NCBI GenBank assembly: GCA_946545475.1
Contig: CAMNNO010000006.1
Location: 1 to 39,608 of the forward strand
Length of the DNA: 39,608 nt
Reading direction: 5' to 3'
Source: an uncultured Blautia sp.
Lineage (GTDB): Bacteria; Bacillota; Clostridia; Lachnospirales; Lachnospiraceae
This document shows, one piece after another, positions 7,665-16,076 of the stretch. Position 1 is the stretch's first letter. Every line of letters starts with the position of its first letter. The notes below the pieces were generated by a model. It was not told the origin of the DNA. It did not search any database and worked only from the letters and a program-made list of their open reading frames with translations. Both the position numbers and the translations under genes were made by a program.

Positions 7665-9161
7665 TCAGCCCCACACATAGGCGTCGAAGACCTGTGCGGC
7701 CACGGGGACGGCGGAATCGGAGCCGGAGCCGCCGTCCTCCACCAGGACAGCCACCACAAGAGAGGGCTCTTCCTGGTCAAGGTATCCCACAAACCAGGAA
7801 TGGCTGTTCCCGTAAGCATCATATTCGGCAGAGCCGGTCTTTCCGGCGCAGGTATATCCCCGGTAGGAGAGCGACGAGGCCGTCCCGTACTCGGTCACAT
7901 CCTCCATGAGCGCCCTCATGGCGCCGGCCTCATCAGCCGTAAGAAGGCGCCGTGATTCCCTGGGGAGCGTTTCTCTGATGATCTCGCCATCGGCATTCAC
8001 AACTCTGTCGATGAGCGTCGGCTTCATCAGTACACCGTTATTGGCGATCGCGCAGGTGATGAGTGCCATATGCAAGGGAGAAACCAGTGTCTCGCCCTGT
8101 CCTATGGCCGTCTGCATGACAGCCTGGGTATCCGACCCTCCGTCAAGGGAAAAGCTGCTCTGGCGGCAGCCATCCAGCGGAAGCTTTTTATTAAAAAGAA
8201 GCTCCTCCGCGCAGGCTTTCAGCGCCGCCCCGCCCAGGAAAAGGCCGATATCCGCAAACGCCGCGTTGCAGGAATAGGCAAAGGCTCCGTAAATATCCTC
8301 AGCGCCATGGGCATTCCAGTCATAGCAATGGATAGAAGCACCTTCCCTTGTTATGCTGCCGTCACAGGTATAGCTATAGCCATCCAGCGTTCCCATCCGG
8401 CGGTAATACGCCAGGGCCGTGACGATCTTGAAGGTAGAGCCCGGAGGGTATGAGCCGTTTACCGCCCGGTTCAGGAGGCTGCTGTTGTCCTCATCGCCGA
8501 CAAGCTCTTCCCAGTTATCAATAAGATCGTTGGGGTCAAAATCCGGCTTGCTCACCTCTGCCAGGATACGTCCGGTGGAAGGCTCTATGGCGATCACGGC
8601 GCCCCTATGATCGCCCAGGGCATCATAGGCGGCCTGTTGGAGTGTGACCGACAGGCTGGTCACGCAGGTGTCCCCCAGATTCTTTTCTCCCTTAAACTCA
8701 TTTTTCATCTGGTCGATAAAAAATTCATGTGAGGTCAAAAGCTGAAAGTTGGCTTCCGCTTCCAGCCCGCCCTTCCCTTCGGCTGCGTACCCGACGACAT
8801 GGGAAAACAAACGGCCGTAAGGGTACATCCTCTTTTCCGTATTGTCCCACCCTTCCAGATAGGTCCTGGCCAGGACTTCGCCATCGGAGGAGAGGATGCT
8901 CCCCCGGACCACCCGGTCCTGAAAAATATCCTGCCGCGTATTGTAGGGGCTGCTGATAAAGCTCTCCCGGAGCGCAAAGGTATAATAGCAGAGATACCCG
9001 GCCAGCGATAAAAAGGCCAGGACCAGAAAAAATGATACCCAGGCATATTCGCGGTTTTGGCGCTTTTTTTCGCGCTTCTCATTTTTGAGAAAAAGGGCCT
9101 GCCTCTTCTGCCTTTCCATCTCCAATTTATCTTCGTAGTCTTTCCATCTCTTCATCTTCAT
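7665..9161 (-). CDS. Class B penicillin-binding protein (transpeptidase)
   Basis: The 498-residue protein crosslinks peptidoglycan outside the membrane. It has a basic cytoplasmic tail, one transmembrane anchor (about residues 39-61), an N-terminal dimerisation-type region and a transpeptidase domain. The active-site triad is visible: STFK (242-245, nucleophile Ser242), SCN (297-299) and KTG (441-443). No PASTA repeats follow, so it resembles the compact PbpA group paired with SEDS proteins rather than SpoVD. Its start overlaps the end of the SEDS gene by 35 nt, so the two are coupled. The ATG has only a weak purine-rich site, and M1 or M3 could be used. Confidence 0.93.
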   Translation of the reverse strand: MKMKRWKDYEDKLEMERQKRQALFLKNEKREKKRQNREYAWVSFFLVLAFLSLAGYLCYYTFALRESFISSPYNTRQDIFQDRVVRGSILSSDGEVLARTYLEGWDNTEKRMYPYGRLFSHVVGYAAEGKGGLEAEANFQLLTSHEFFIDQMKNEFKGEKNLGDTCVTSLSVTLQQAAYDALGDHRGAVIAIEPSTGRILAEVSKPDFDPNDLIDNWEELVGDEDNSSLLNRAVNGSYPPGSTFKIVTALAYYRRMGTLDGYSYTCDGSITREGASIHCYDWNAHGAEDIYGAFAYSCNAAFADIGLFLGGAALKACAEELLFNKKLPLDGCRQSSFSLDGGSDTQAVMQTAIGQGETLVSPLHMALITCAIANNGVLMKPTLIDRVVNADGEIIRETLPRESRRLLTADEAGAMRALMEDVTEYGTASSLSYRGYTCAGKTGSAEYDAYGNSHSWFVGYLDQEEPSLVVAVLVEDGGSGSDSAVPVAAQVFDAYVWG

Positions 9162-10443
9162 CTTCCCGCATGATATAAAGGCCCTGAATAATGCCGATCA
9201 TGACGATCGTACTCAGGATGGAGGAGCCCCCGTAGCTGACAAGGGGAAGCGTCACCCCGGTCAGGGGAATGAATTTTATGACTCCTCCGATATTCAGGAA
9301 AACCTGTATGACATATTCAATGCCAAGCCCTATGGCTACCAGCTTGTAAAACGGATTCCGGATCTCCAGGGAAATATTCCCTATCATCAGGAAAAAGTTC
9401 ATGCATACCAATATCAGGCACACCCCAAAGATCACCCCGAGCTCCTCGCAGACGGCGCTGAAAATGCAGTCGCTGGAGACAAAGGGGATCAGATACGGAG
9501 CGCCCTGGTAAAGTCCCATGCCAAACCAGCCGCCAGTCCCGATGGCAAACAGGGACTGGACGACCTGATAGCCCTCATTTTCATAAACCGTCATGGGGTC
9601 GAGAAAAGCGGTCACTCTGACCCGCACATGGGCAAACATCCGGTAGGCGGCGACGGAAAAGCCGCTCCCGCCGGCAATGCCGATCAGGAGATAGCGCTTC
9701 TTCCGGCTGGAAATATAAACCAGGATCAGGAAGGTCACAAAGTAGATCAGGGCGCTCCCCAGGTCGACCGACATGACCAGGAGCAGGATATGGACCCCAG
9801 CCACCAGGGCCGCAAGGACAACCCGGGGGAACGAGGCGTTCCGGTACAGGAGGGAAGCCATGAAAAAGACAAAAATGATCTTGACAAATTCCGAGGGCTG
9901 AAGGCCGAAGAGGCTGAGCTTGGCTCCGTTGGTATCAAGAGCCAGAAGATAGACCATGGCCAGAAGGCCAATGCCAAGCAGGGCGTAGAGCCATGTCAGG
10001 TTCCGGAAAAACTTAAGCTTCTGGATGACCACAGGGATAAGAAGGCATGCCCCGCTGGAAGCCGCCGCTATGAGGAGCTGGCGGAGGGCATCGTCCGAGG
10101 ACAGGCGCGTCTGCATGATAAAGCCTATGCTCAGCAGCATGCACATGTTGTTGAGAAGAAGGAACGAGGCCTTCCGGTACAGCCAGCGGTACAAGATCTG
10201 GATAGCCATAAAGAACACCATCATGCCCGCGTAAATGACAAGGACCTTTGGCTCCCTCTGTTTTAAGAGGAGGACCAGGAAGGCATCCGTGTCCAGGAGG
10301 ACGATCAGCAGGAGCTGGCGGACCAGGGAATGCGCCCTGGCCTTGCGGCTCCTGGCCCGGATGAGAAAGAAACAGTAAAATGTGTAAATGACCATCAGGG
10401 TCAGGATGACGTATTTCGAAAGTTCAACAAAAATATTTACCAT
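9127..10443 (-). CDS. SEDS family peptidoglycan glycosyltransferase (FtsW/RodA/SpoVE type)
   Basis: The 438-residue polytopic membrane protein polymerises lipid II into glycan strands with its class B PBP partner. It has about ten hydrophobic spans, the conserved LQPSEFVK segment, and PLTGVTLPLVSYGGSS near the C terminus, both SEDS signatures. A charged acidic tail ends the protein. The start ATG lies 3 nt after the stop of the U32 gene, with GGAG upstream. It is genetically fused in an overlap with the PBP gene, but this pair is not in an mre or dcw cluster, so FtsW versus RodA cannot be assigned. Confidence 0.93.
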   Translation of the reverse strand: MVNIFVELSKYVILTLMVIYTFYCFFLIRARSRKARAHSLVRQLLLIVLLDTDAFLVLLLKQREPKVLVIYAGMMVFFMAIQILYRWLYRKASFLLLNNMCMLLSIGFIMQTRLSSDDALRQLLIAAASSGACLLIPVVIQKLKFFRNLTWLYALLGIGLLAMVYLLALDTNGAKLSLFGLQPSEFVKIIFVFFMASLLYRNASFPRVVLAALVAGVHILLLVMSVDLGSALIYFVTFLILVYISSRKKRYLLIGIAGGSGFSVAAYRMFAHVRVRVTAFLDPMTVYENEGYQVVQSLFAIGTGGWFGMGLYQGAPYLIPFVSSDCIFSAVCEELGVIFGVCLILVCMNFFLMIGNISLEIRNPFYKLVAIGLGIEYVIQVFLNIGGVIKFIPLTGVTLPLVSYGGSSILSTIVMIGIIQGLYIMREDEDEEMERLRR

Positions 10444-10446
10444 ACA

Positions 10447-13053
10447 TTATTCCGCTCCCCGTTTAAAATGTCCCTTTGTCAGGGGAAGGCTTAAGGAAAC
10501 CTCTTTGTCCCGCAGGTAAGCGTCCGCAAAAGCGCTGGCGATCCTTCCGGCTTCGTTTTCGTCCTCTGTCGTAAAAGACAGGCGAAGGACGGAAAATCCC
10601 AGCTTTTTGACACGGCCCGCTTCCGGCAGCAGCCCAAAGGGGATACTATTGTATATGATATTATAGCAGGAAGGCAAAGAAGCTGTATTATCAGTTTCTC
10701 TTAACCGGGCAGGGCTTTGCGTCCCGTTTCCCGGAGCGTCCTTGCCTTTTGGCTCCTCCGGGCAGCACTGCCAGGGATGGCAGACGGCCTGAACCGGAAA
10801 AATGGCCTGTGTGCGGTCCTGAATCGCCAACGGGGAAGACATCTCCTTTTTCTTCTGGCCTAAAGTGCGGGGCCAGAAGCTCATGCCGTCCGTCTCCGGG
10901 GTACGGGCCTTAGACAGGCAGCCAAAATAATTCTTCTGGACGCACTGCGCCGATATCATAAGCGGAAGGCGGCCATAGACCAGCATCTCGCCTCCCCTGT
11001 TGTCCCTGGCCGAAATCTCCCTCTCGTTAAGCTCCAGGGGGCAGGTCAGGCGAAGGCATCCGGCGCCGCCGAAAAAGGCCTCCGCCCGGTTGTTCCAGGT
11101 ATAGAGAGAATGGTCAAGGACGGTCACAGGCGCCAGGCCCTCCTCCCTCATCAGGCAATAGCCCTCAAGGTCCCTGGCGAGAAAACCCGTAAGGCCCTTA
11201 TCGAGAAGCCGGCGGCATAAGGCCCGGTATCCGTCCGGAGCCTTCCCGCGGATGATGCGCGGAAGGATGAGATACATCTCCTTCCCGCAGGATAGGCCGT
11301 CGGCAAGGAACTTCTGCACAAGCGGCATGGGAAGGTACAGGCCGCCGATATCCGGGTTTCGCATAAGGGCAGCAGCCGTCGCCTCATCCTCGCAGGAAGC
11401 CATAAGCTTTGGCATATATTCCGGCTTATCGGAAAATGAAGTGTTCTCTTTCTGATGGAAAAAGGCTCTCTCATCGGGAAATGACGCTTCCCCTTTCTGA
11501 TGGGAAAAGGCTTTCTCACCGGGTAATGACGCTTCCCCTGCCTCCGGGCGTGAAGAGGCGCTTTCTTCCGGACAGCGCAGATATTCCTTATACAGAGCCT
11601 GCGCTAACGCATCGGCAGCCTCCCGTCTCAGCTCGTTCAGTTCCTTCATGGAAATAAAGATATCGTCATCCATGGAAAGTGAAAAATCCTCGATGGCAAA
11701 TTCCGTATTTCCCATTTTGGAGAGCTGTTCCTTTACCCTTTCCCTTGAGACAGCCTGCCTCTCCGCTCTCTGGACGCTTCCGCCTTCCGCGCGGACGCTC
11801 TTTGTTCCGGAATCCGTATCCGCGGCCAGGGTAAGCGCCGCGGGCTCTCCGACGCGGAGAACCGCCTCCATGCGGACGCCCTTCCGGGGATAGGCGTACT
11901 CCGGGCTCTCGATGGTGGTTTTCTTTCCGCTGCTCAGATCGATCATGCCGGGTCCGTGATAGGTTTTATAGTATCCGGGCGTCGAGCCGCCCCGGCTGTA
12001 GGCGGAGAGAAGGAGCTCCCGGTCTGTGGCCTCGACCGTGTAGGGCTTTTTCTTATCCGCAGAAACGCCGTTTTTGTCCGCAGAAACGCCGTTTTCAAGA
12101 AGGATATCCAGATATTTCCGGTAAATGCGCGTAACGGCAGCCGTATAGGCCGGCTGCTTCATGCGCCCCTCGATCTTCAAGGAGTAAACCCCGGCGGACA
12201 GGATGTCGGGCAGGATATCCAGGGTGCTCATATCCTTCATGCTGATCGCGCAGAAAGGCTCCTTTGTCGTCCCGGAAGGGGTTTTCCTTCCTTTTTCCGC
12301 CCTGCTCTCTTCTCTCCTTCTTCCCCTGTCGGCAAAACGTCCCTGCCGGTTTTCGTTTCCGGCCTGCGTCCGCTCGGAAACTTCTTTGCGCCTGGACTCG
12401 CGAACGGGCGTTTCTCCGAAAAGGTCTTCTCCCTGACAGGGGGTATAGGGAAGACGGCACGGCTGGGCACAGCGGCCCCGGTTCCCGCTCCGGCCGCCGA
12501 TCAGGCTGCTCATCAGGCACTGACCGGAATAGGCATAGCACATGGCCCCGTGGATAAAGGCTTCGATCTCCAGGGAAGTCTCCTCGTGGAGAACGGCCAG
12601 CTCGGAAAGCGACAGTTCCCTGGCGGCGACAATGCGGGAGACGCCCTGCTCTTTCAGGAACCTCCCGCCCAGAGGGCCGGTCACGGTCATCTGGGTGCTG
12701 GCGTGTATGGGAAGGCCGGGAAATTTTTCCCGGATAAAGGAGAGAGCGCCCATATCCTGGACCAGGACAGCGTCCAGCCCCTCCTGGTAGAAGGGCGCCA
12801 GGTACTCATAAAGATCGCTTTCCAGCTCGGCATTTTTAAACAGTGTGTTGACGGTCAGGTAGAGCTTGCGTCCATGGATATGGGCGATCCGGATGGCTTT
12901 TAAAAGCTCTTCCTTCTCAAAATTTTTGGCATAAGCCCTGGCCCCGAAAAGGGAGCCCCCGCAATAAACCGCATCCGCCCCGGCTCCTATGGCGGCCAGA
13001 AAGCCCTCGTAGGAACCGGCCGGGGACAGTAGTTCAGCCTTTACTAAAGACAT
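10447..13053 (-). CDS. U32 family peptidase-like protein with DUF3656-type C-terminal region
   Basis: The 868-residue protein belongs to peptidase family U32. Several members are tRNA or rRNA hydroxylation factors (TrhP, RlhA) rather than proteases. The N-terminal barrel (about residues 1-300) shows LLSPAGSYEG, HASTQMTV, EAFIHGAMCYAYSGQCL and the cysteine cluster RGRCAQPC. Later residues match the longer RlhA-like architecture. Four low-complexity inserts interrupt it: about 207-266 (highly basic), 321-334 (NGVSADK repeated twice), 497-545 (15-residue repeats) and an insert around 700-790. The start ATG at 13053 has AGAGGAG about 8 nt upstream. It is followed closely by the SEDS-PBP pair. Confidence 0.9.
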   Translation of the reverse strand: MSLVKAELLSPAGSYEGFLAAIGAGADAVYCGGSLFGARAYAKNFEKEELLKAIRIAHIHGRKLYLTVNTLFKNAELESDLYEYLAPFYQEGLDAVLVQDMGALSFIREKFPGLPIHASTQMTVTGPLGGRFLKEQGVSRIVAARELSLSELAVLHEETSLEIEAFIHGAMCYAYSGQCLMSSLIGGRSGNRGRCAQPCRLPYTPCQGEDLFGETPVRESRRKEVSERTQAGNENRQGRFADRGRRREESRAEKGRKTPSGTTKEPFCAISMKDMSTLDILPDILSAGVYSLKIEGRMKQPAYTAAVTRIYRKYLDILLENGVSADKNGVSADKKKPYTVEATDRELLLSAYSRGGSTPGYYKTYHGPGMIDLSSGKKTTIESPEYAYPRKGVRMEAVLRVGEPAALTLAADTDSGTKSVRAEGGSVQRAERQAVSRERVKEQLSKMGNTEFAIEDFSLSMDDDIFISMKELNELRREAADALAQALYKEYLRCPEESASSRPEAGEASLPGEKAFSHQKGEASFPDERAFFHQKENTSFSDKPEYMPKLMASCEDEATAAALMRNPDIGGLYLPMPLVQKFLADGLSCGKEMYLILPRIIRGKAPDGYRALCRRLLDKGLTGFLARDLEGYCLMREEGLAPVTVLDHSLYTWNNRAEAFFGGAGCLRLTCPLELNEREISARDNRGGEMLVYGRLPLMISAQCVQKNYFGCLSKARTPETDGMSFWPRTLGQKKKEMSSPLAIQDRTQAIFPVQAVCHPWQCCPEEPKGKDAPGNGTQSPARLRETDNTASLPSCYNIIYNSIPFGLLPEAGRVKKLGFSVLRLSFTTEDENEAGRIASAFADAYLRDKEVSLSLPLTKGHFKRGAE
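11435..11540 (-). repeat. 45-bp in-frame tandem repeat inside the U32 gene
   Basis: Two near-identical 45-bp units (11435-11479 and 11480-11524) and part of a third encode 15-residue repeats of the type GEASLPGEKAFSHQK in the linker after the barrel. Being a multiple of three, length changes keep the frame. Confidence 0.8.
12053..12094 (-). repeat. 21-bp in-frame tandem duplication inside the U32 gene
   Basis: Two copies of a 21-bp unit encode NGVSADK twice in a row (residues 321-334 of the U32 protein). Confidence 0.8.
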
Positions 13054-13166
13054 ATCTTATCTCCTCTTATGGGCCGAAGGCAGGCTTACCTTTCCTCTGC
13101 CCCGGCAGAGCACCGCCGGCTGAGCGTTTCCGGCCGGTGTCCCTTTCATCATAATCAAACATACAA

Positions 13167-13257
13167 TAGGGTAGAGAGAGACGTATTCTCCCTCTACCCC
13201 GGCGGGCTGCCCGTCACCGTCAGGTGACAAATTTCTTATGGGCTGCCCTGCCATAAT
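13167..13257 (-). repeat. BOX-like modular repeat, copy B
   Basis: Read on the minus strand: box ATTATGGCAGG (13257-13247), stem 1 GGGCAGCCC/GGGCAGCCC with one A-A mismatch enclosing GTCACC/GGTGAC, spacer GCCG, and stem 2 GGGTAGAG/CTCTACCC with loop AATACGT. It is almost the same as module A1 in stem 1 region and spacer, but with altered, compensated stem bases. It lies between zapA and the U32 gene. Confidence 0.75.
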
Positions 13258-13258
13258 C

Positions 13259-13288
13259 AAAAAGGGGAAGGCCCTTTTGCCATTCCCC
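13259..13288 (-). terminator. Rho-independent terminator of zapA
   Basis: On the minus strand, GGGGAATGG pairs with CCTTCCCC around a short loop and is followed by TTTTT (13263-13259), about 30 nt beyond the zapA stop. Confidence 0.75.
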
Positions 13289-13315
13289 ATTTACACAATA
13301 TCTGTGCGGATTTTC

Positions 13316-13852
13316 TCATTTTTTCAGGAGATCATCGACCTCTTTTTCGAGCTCCCTGGTGCGGCCCTCCAAAGAGGCTTTTTCATTTTCGAGTTCCTTG
13401 ACGCGGCTTTCCAGAGAAGCCTTTTCATCCTCAAGCTCACCGAGACGGCTCTTGAGCGCGGCATCCTCGTTTTCGATCTCCTTAAGGCGGCTTTCCTGGG
13501 AGGCCCTTTCGCTTTCGGCATCGGAGGAGCGGCGCGTGGCATCCTCGATCTGCATGCGCAGCGTCACCAGCTCATGTTTCAGGTCGTACATTTCCTGATC
13601 CTTCTGCTGGAGATCCTGCTCAAAAACTTCGGCCTGCTTTTTGGCTTTGAAGTAGTCGTCTGTGATATTAAGGCTCAACAGCATATGTTTTGTCTCCATG
13701 GGCTGGCGGCTGTACCCGGGAAGCTGGCTGAACTCGGATATCTTATTGTTCATGTAGGCGGCCACTTTCTGGAAATACTCCTCGGATTCATAACCCGCGA
13801 GGGTCATAATCTTTCCTCCAATGATCACCTGGGCGGTATTTTTTGCGGACAT
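13316..13852 (-). CDS. zapA: Cell division protein ZapA with an extended coiled coil
   Basis: The 178-residue protein carries a ZapA domain (about residues 5-95), which stabilises FtsZ filaments at the division site. The typical ZapA segment GGKIMTLAGYESEEYFQKVAAYMN is clear. Family members are usually near 90-100 residues; here a coiled-coil tail of about 80 residues follows. Residues 121-176 consist of four consecutive 14-residue units (for example SRVKELENEKASLE), equal to two heptads each. ATG at 13852 is preferred over an upstream ATG because GGAGG lies 7 nt before it. A terminator follows at 13259. Confidence 0.92.
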   Translation of the reverse strand: MSAKNTAQVIIGGKIMTLAGYESEEYFQKVAAYMNNKISEFSQLPGYSRQPMETKHMLLSLNITDDYFKAKKQAEVFEQDLQQKDQEMYDLKHELVTLRMQIEDATRRSSDAESERASQESRLKEIENEDAALKSRLGELEDEKASLESRVKELENEKASLEGRTRELEKEVDDLLKK

Positions 13853-14010
13853 AAAAGGGCCTCCATTCATTGTTTCTACAATTAATTTCAAAATTTATTA
13901 ATGATCCTCTATGGTAAAGAGCTTTTTGGGCTCGATATCTTGCGCTTTTCTATTATACTAAAAGAATTTCAAAAAGTATAGCCTTATTTTTGACATTTTC
14001 CGGCCTATTC

Positions 14011-14027
14011 TTACCTGGCGGTAGGTT
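14011..14027. repeat. ACCT-CGG-AGG palindromic motif, single copy
   Basis: TTACCTGGCGGTAGG recurs at 22478, 22535 and, in perfect palindromic form, at 22593; a related form is at 48-61. It lies just beyond the ruvB stop. The TTTGGGA at 14032 resembles the downstream part of the 57-bp units at 22478, as if the middle had been deleted. Confidence 0.45.
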
Positions 14028-14044
14028 ATTGTTTGGGAAGAAAT

Positions 14045-15061
14045 CTATGATTCCTGCCCGGTTTCTTCCTTGGTTTTGAAGCCGAGGTGGCGGAAAGCAA
14101 GGATGGAGGCGGTGCGGCCGCGGGGGGTTCGGTTTAGGAAACCGTTTTGGAGGAGGTAGGGTTCGTAGACATCCTCCAGGGTGCCGGCGTCTTCCCCTAT
14201 GGCGGCGGCCAGGGTCTCGACGCCTGCGGGGCCGCCGTCGAAATTCAGGATAAGGGTTTTCAGGATGCGGCGGTCCATGTCGTCCAGGCCGTATTCGTCC
14301 ACGCCCAGAAGGTCCAGGGTGTATTTGGCCGCTTCGCAGGTAATGTCTCCGTTAAATTTGACCTGGGCAAAGTCGCGTACTCTTTTGAGCAGGCGGTTAG
14401 CCAGGCGCGGGGTGCCGCGGGAGCGGCGGGCGATCTCGCGGGCTCCGGCCTCGTCGATCGTTACGCCCAGCACACCGGCGGAACGCATAATGATCGTCTT
14501 GAGTTCCTGATGGGTGTAAAATTCCAGATGATGGGACAGGCCAAAGCGGTCCCTCAAGGGAGCCGACAAAAGCCCTGCCCTTGTGGTCGCCCCGACAAGG
14601 GTAAAACGGGGAAGGTTCAGGCGGATGGAGCGGGCGGAGGCGCCCTTGCCGATCATGATATCGATAGCGAAATCCTCCATGGCCGGGTACAGGACCTCCT
14701 CCACCTGTTTGTTCAGGCGGTGGATCTCGTCCACAAAGAGGATGTCCCCCTCCTGCAGGTTATTGAGGATGGCGGCCATCTCGCCCGGCTTCTCGATGGC
14801 CGGGCCGCTGGTGATCTTCATATTGACGCCCATCTCGTTGGCGATGATGCCTGAAAGCGTGGTCTTCCCAAGGCCGGGAGGCCCGTAAAACAGGACATGG
14901 TCAAGGGTATCATGGCGCTCCTTGGCCGCCTGGATATAGACCTTAAGCAAATTTTTGGTCTTCTCCTGCCCGATATATTCCGCCAGGGTCTGCGGGCGGA
15001 GGCTTCCTTCCAGGAGGGCGTCTTCCTGGGTTTCATCCGTGGTGATGATTCGTTTTTCCAT
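14045..15061 (-). CDS. ruvB: Holliday junction branch migration DNA helicase RuvB
   Basis: The 338-residue AAA+ motor drives branch migration of Holliday junctions as hexamers on RuvA-bound DNA. Walker A GPPGLGKT is at residues 60-67, Walker B DEIHR at 111-115, then sensor GATTRAG and arginine-rich RSRGTPR. The C-terminal winged helix ends with RTPRGRTAS. The start ATG at 15061 has AGGAG about 6 nt upstream. It lies about 108 bp downstream of ruvA, with a hairpin at 15087-15130 between them. Confidence 0.98.
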   Translation of the reverse strand: MEKRIITTDETQEDALLEGSLRPQTLAEYIGQEKTKNLLKVYIQAAKERHDTLDHVLFYGPPGLGKTTLSGIIANEMGVNMKITSGPAIEKPGEMAAILNNLQEGDILFVDEIHRLNKQVEEVLYPAMEDFAIDIMIGKGASARSIRLNLPRFTLVGATTRAGLLSAPLRDRFGLSHHLEFYTHQELKTIIMRSAGVLGVTIDEAGAREIARRSRGTPRLANRLLKRVRDFAQVKFNGDITCEAAKYTLDLLGVDEYGLDDMDRRILKTLILNFDGGPAGVETLAAAIGEDAGTLEDVYEPYLLQNGFLNRTPRGRTASILAFRHLGFKTKEETGQES

Positions 15062-15086
15062 ATATCTCCTGATTGCCTGTTATACT

Positions 15087-15130
15087 AGTTACACTTAATA
15101 ATTGCCGCAGGCAATTATTTTAGTGTAACT
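15087..15130. promoter_or_regulatory. Hairpin in the ruvA-ruvB gap
   Basis: AGTTACACT and AATAATTGCC on one arm mirror GGCAATTATT and AGTGTAACT on the other, giving about 19 pairs around a 3-nt loop with a small bulge. There is no U-tract on the minus strand. It could be a binding site, an mRNA processing or stability element, or a small repeat. Confidence 0.5.
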
Positions 15131-15169
15131 GCATATACCGCGGCACAAAATTGCAATCGGCAGTTAAAT

Positions 15170-15781
15170 TCATTCGCGAGTATAAAGGTAGCGAAGAGCG
15201 GCTTTAAGGACCTGCTCGGTATCTGTCAGGGAGGCGTCGGTCTTATTGACGGCTTTGGCGGCATCGGTGGGGGAATAGCCCAGGGCGGTAAGCGCTGCTA
15301 TGGCGTCCTTTCGGGCATCCATGGCTTCCTCTGTGCCGATATCGCCGGACAGTATGGGCGCTCCTTCCGAAGAAGCGGAAGAAAGCTTCAATTTGTCTTT
15401 CAGTTCTATGATGACCTTCTGAGCCGTCTTCTTCCCTATGCCCGGGGCCTTGGCGATCCGCTTGTCATCATCAGACAGGACAGCTAAGCGCAGCTCATCC
15501 GCCGTCATGACGCCAAGAATGGAAAGCGCGCCCCTCGGGCCTATCCCGCTCACGTTGATGAGAAGCCTGAAAATCTCCAGGTCGTCAGGAGTATTAAAGC
15601 CATACAGCTGCATCAGGTCCTCTTTGACATGCAGATAGGTATGGACCTTTACCTCCTGCCCGACCGTCAGACGCCAGAGCGCATTTGGCGGCATAAACAC
15701 CTCAAACCCCAGGCCGCCGCACTCGATAGTGGCAGACAGGGCAGATATGTCGGCAACCTTTCCCTTTACAAATGAAATCAC
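15170..15781 (-). CDS. ruvA: Holliday junction branch migration protein RuvA
   Basis: The 203-residue protein binds four-way junctions and loads RuvB. It shows an N-terminal OB fold (ISFVKGKV), two helix-hairpin-helix motifs (INVSGIGPRGAL and APGIGKKTAQ) and a C-terminal RuvB-contacting domain ending in YLYTRE. A GTG start at 15781 is chosen: it places the protein at the canonical RuvA N terminus, with GGAAGGA 9 nt upstream, and the family is about 200 residues. An upstream in-frame ATG would add 15 non-conserved residues. Confidence 0.96.
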   Translation of the reverse strand: MISFVKGKVADISALSATIECGGLGFEVFMPPNALWRLTVGQEVKVHTYLHVKEDLMQLYGFNTPDDLEIFRLLINVSGIGPRGALSILGVMTADELRLAVLSDDDKRIAKAPGIGKKTAQKVIIELKDKLKLSSASSEGAPILSGDIGTEEAMDARKDAIAALTALGYSPTDAAKAVNKTDASLTDTEQVLKAALRYLYTRE

Positions 15782-15812
15782 AGGCAGAAATCCTTCCTTT
15801 CCTATATCACTA

Positions 15813-15841
15813 TATAGTATGCGCACGAATTTTCAGCGGAA
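15813..15841. repeat. 29-nt dispersed motif, copy 2
   Basis: Differs from 4217-4245 at only 2 of 29 positions. Here it forms one arm of a longer hairpin in the ruvA leader, with GAAAATTCG at 15860-15868 as its partner. Confidence 0.6.
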
Positions 15842-15910
15842 TAATGCCGCTAAAGCGGCGAAAATTCGGCGCAGGAAACGAATGAAAACGCAAGCGTTTT
15901 ATTCGTTTCC
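15821..15910 (-). promoter_or_regulatory. Two hairpins in the ruvA leader
   Basis: Hairpin B, GGAAACGAAT/ATTCGTTTCC with AAAACGC/GCGTTTT inside (15874-15910), begins right at the predicted transcription start. Hairpin A (15821-15872) pairs CGAATTTTC with GAAAATTCG and contains CCGCT/AGCGG inside. Both precede the ruvA ribosome binding site. Confidence 0.5.
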
Positions 15911-15919
15911 TATAATAAG

Positions 15920-15948
15920 AGTATATCATATCCGCCCACTAAAATCAA
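15920..15948 (-). promoter_or_regulatory. Sigma-A-type promoter for ruvA-ruvB
   Basis: On the minus strand, TTGATT (15948-15943) and TATACT (15925-15920) are spaced by 17 bp, about 140 bp upstream of the ruvA start. No LexA-box-like site was seen around it. Confidence 0.65.
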
Positions 15949-15956
15949 AATATAAG

Positions 15957-16033
15957 CAGAAGAAAGAAAAAATGGGAACAGTTCTTTTTTCTTGTGATTT
16001 GTAAGAAAAAAGAACCGTCCCCATTTCTTCTTG
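15957..16033. repeat. REP-like palindromic element, copy 1
   Basis: Arms of about 24 nt, starting AAATGGGAACAGTTC and ending GAACCGTCCCCATTT (15970-16026), surround a short loop, with AGAAGAAA/TTTCTTCTT extending the ends. On the minus strand it follows rnfB and is continued by a T-rich run, so it may also work as the rnf terminator. A close copy is at 26216. Confidence 0.7.
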
Positions 16034-16074
16034 TTTTTAGATGGATTCGATGACCTGCCTTGGGCAACCTTCTA
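16034..16074 (-). repeat. Degenerate tandem duplication of the rnfB 3' end
   Basis: The last stretch of rnfB, encoding CPRKVIESI and stop, is repeated with period 40 bp just beyond the stop, where the copy would read CPRQVIESI and stop in another frame. About 24 of 29 aligned bases agree. Confidence 0.75.
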
Positions 16075-16076
16075 TT

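Noticed and set aside
9127-9161. Frameshift between the SEDS and PBP genes.
   Set aside because: The 35-nt overlap is between two complete genes, each with full motifs, so it is coupling, not a broken fusion.
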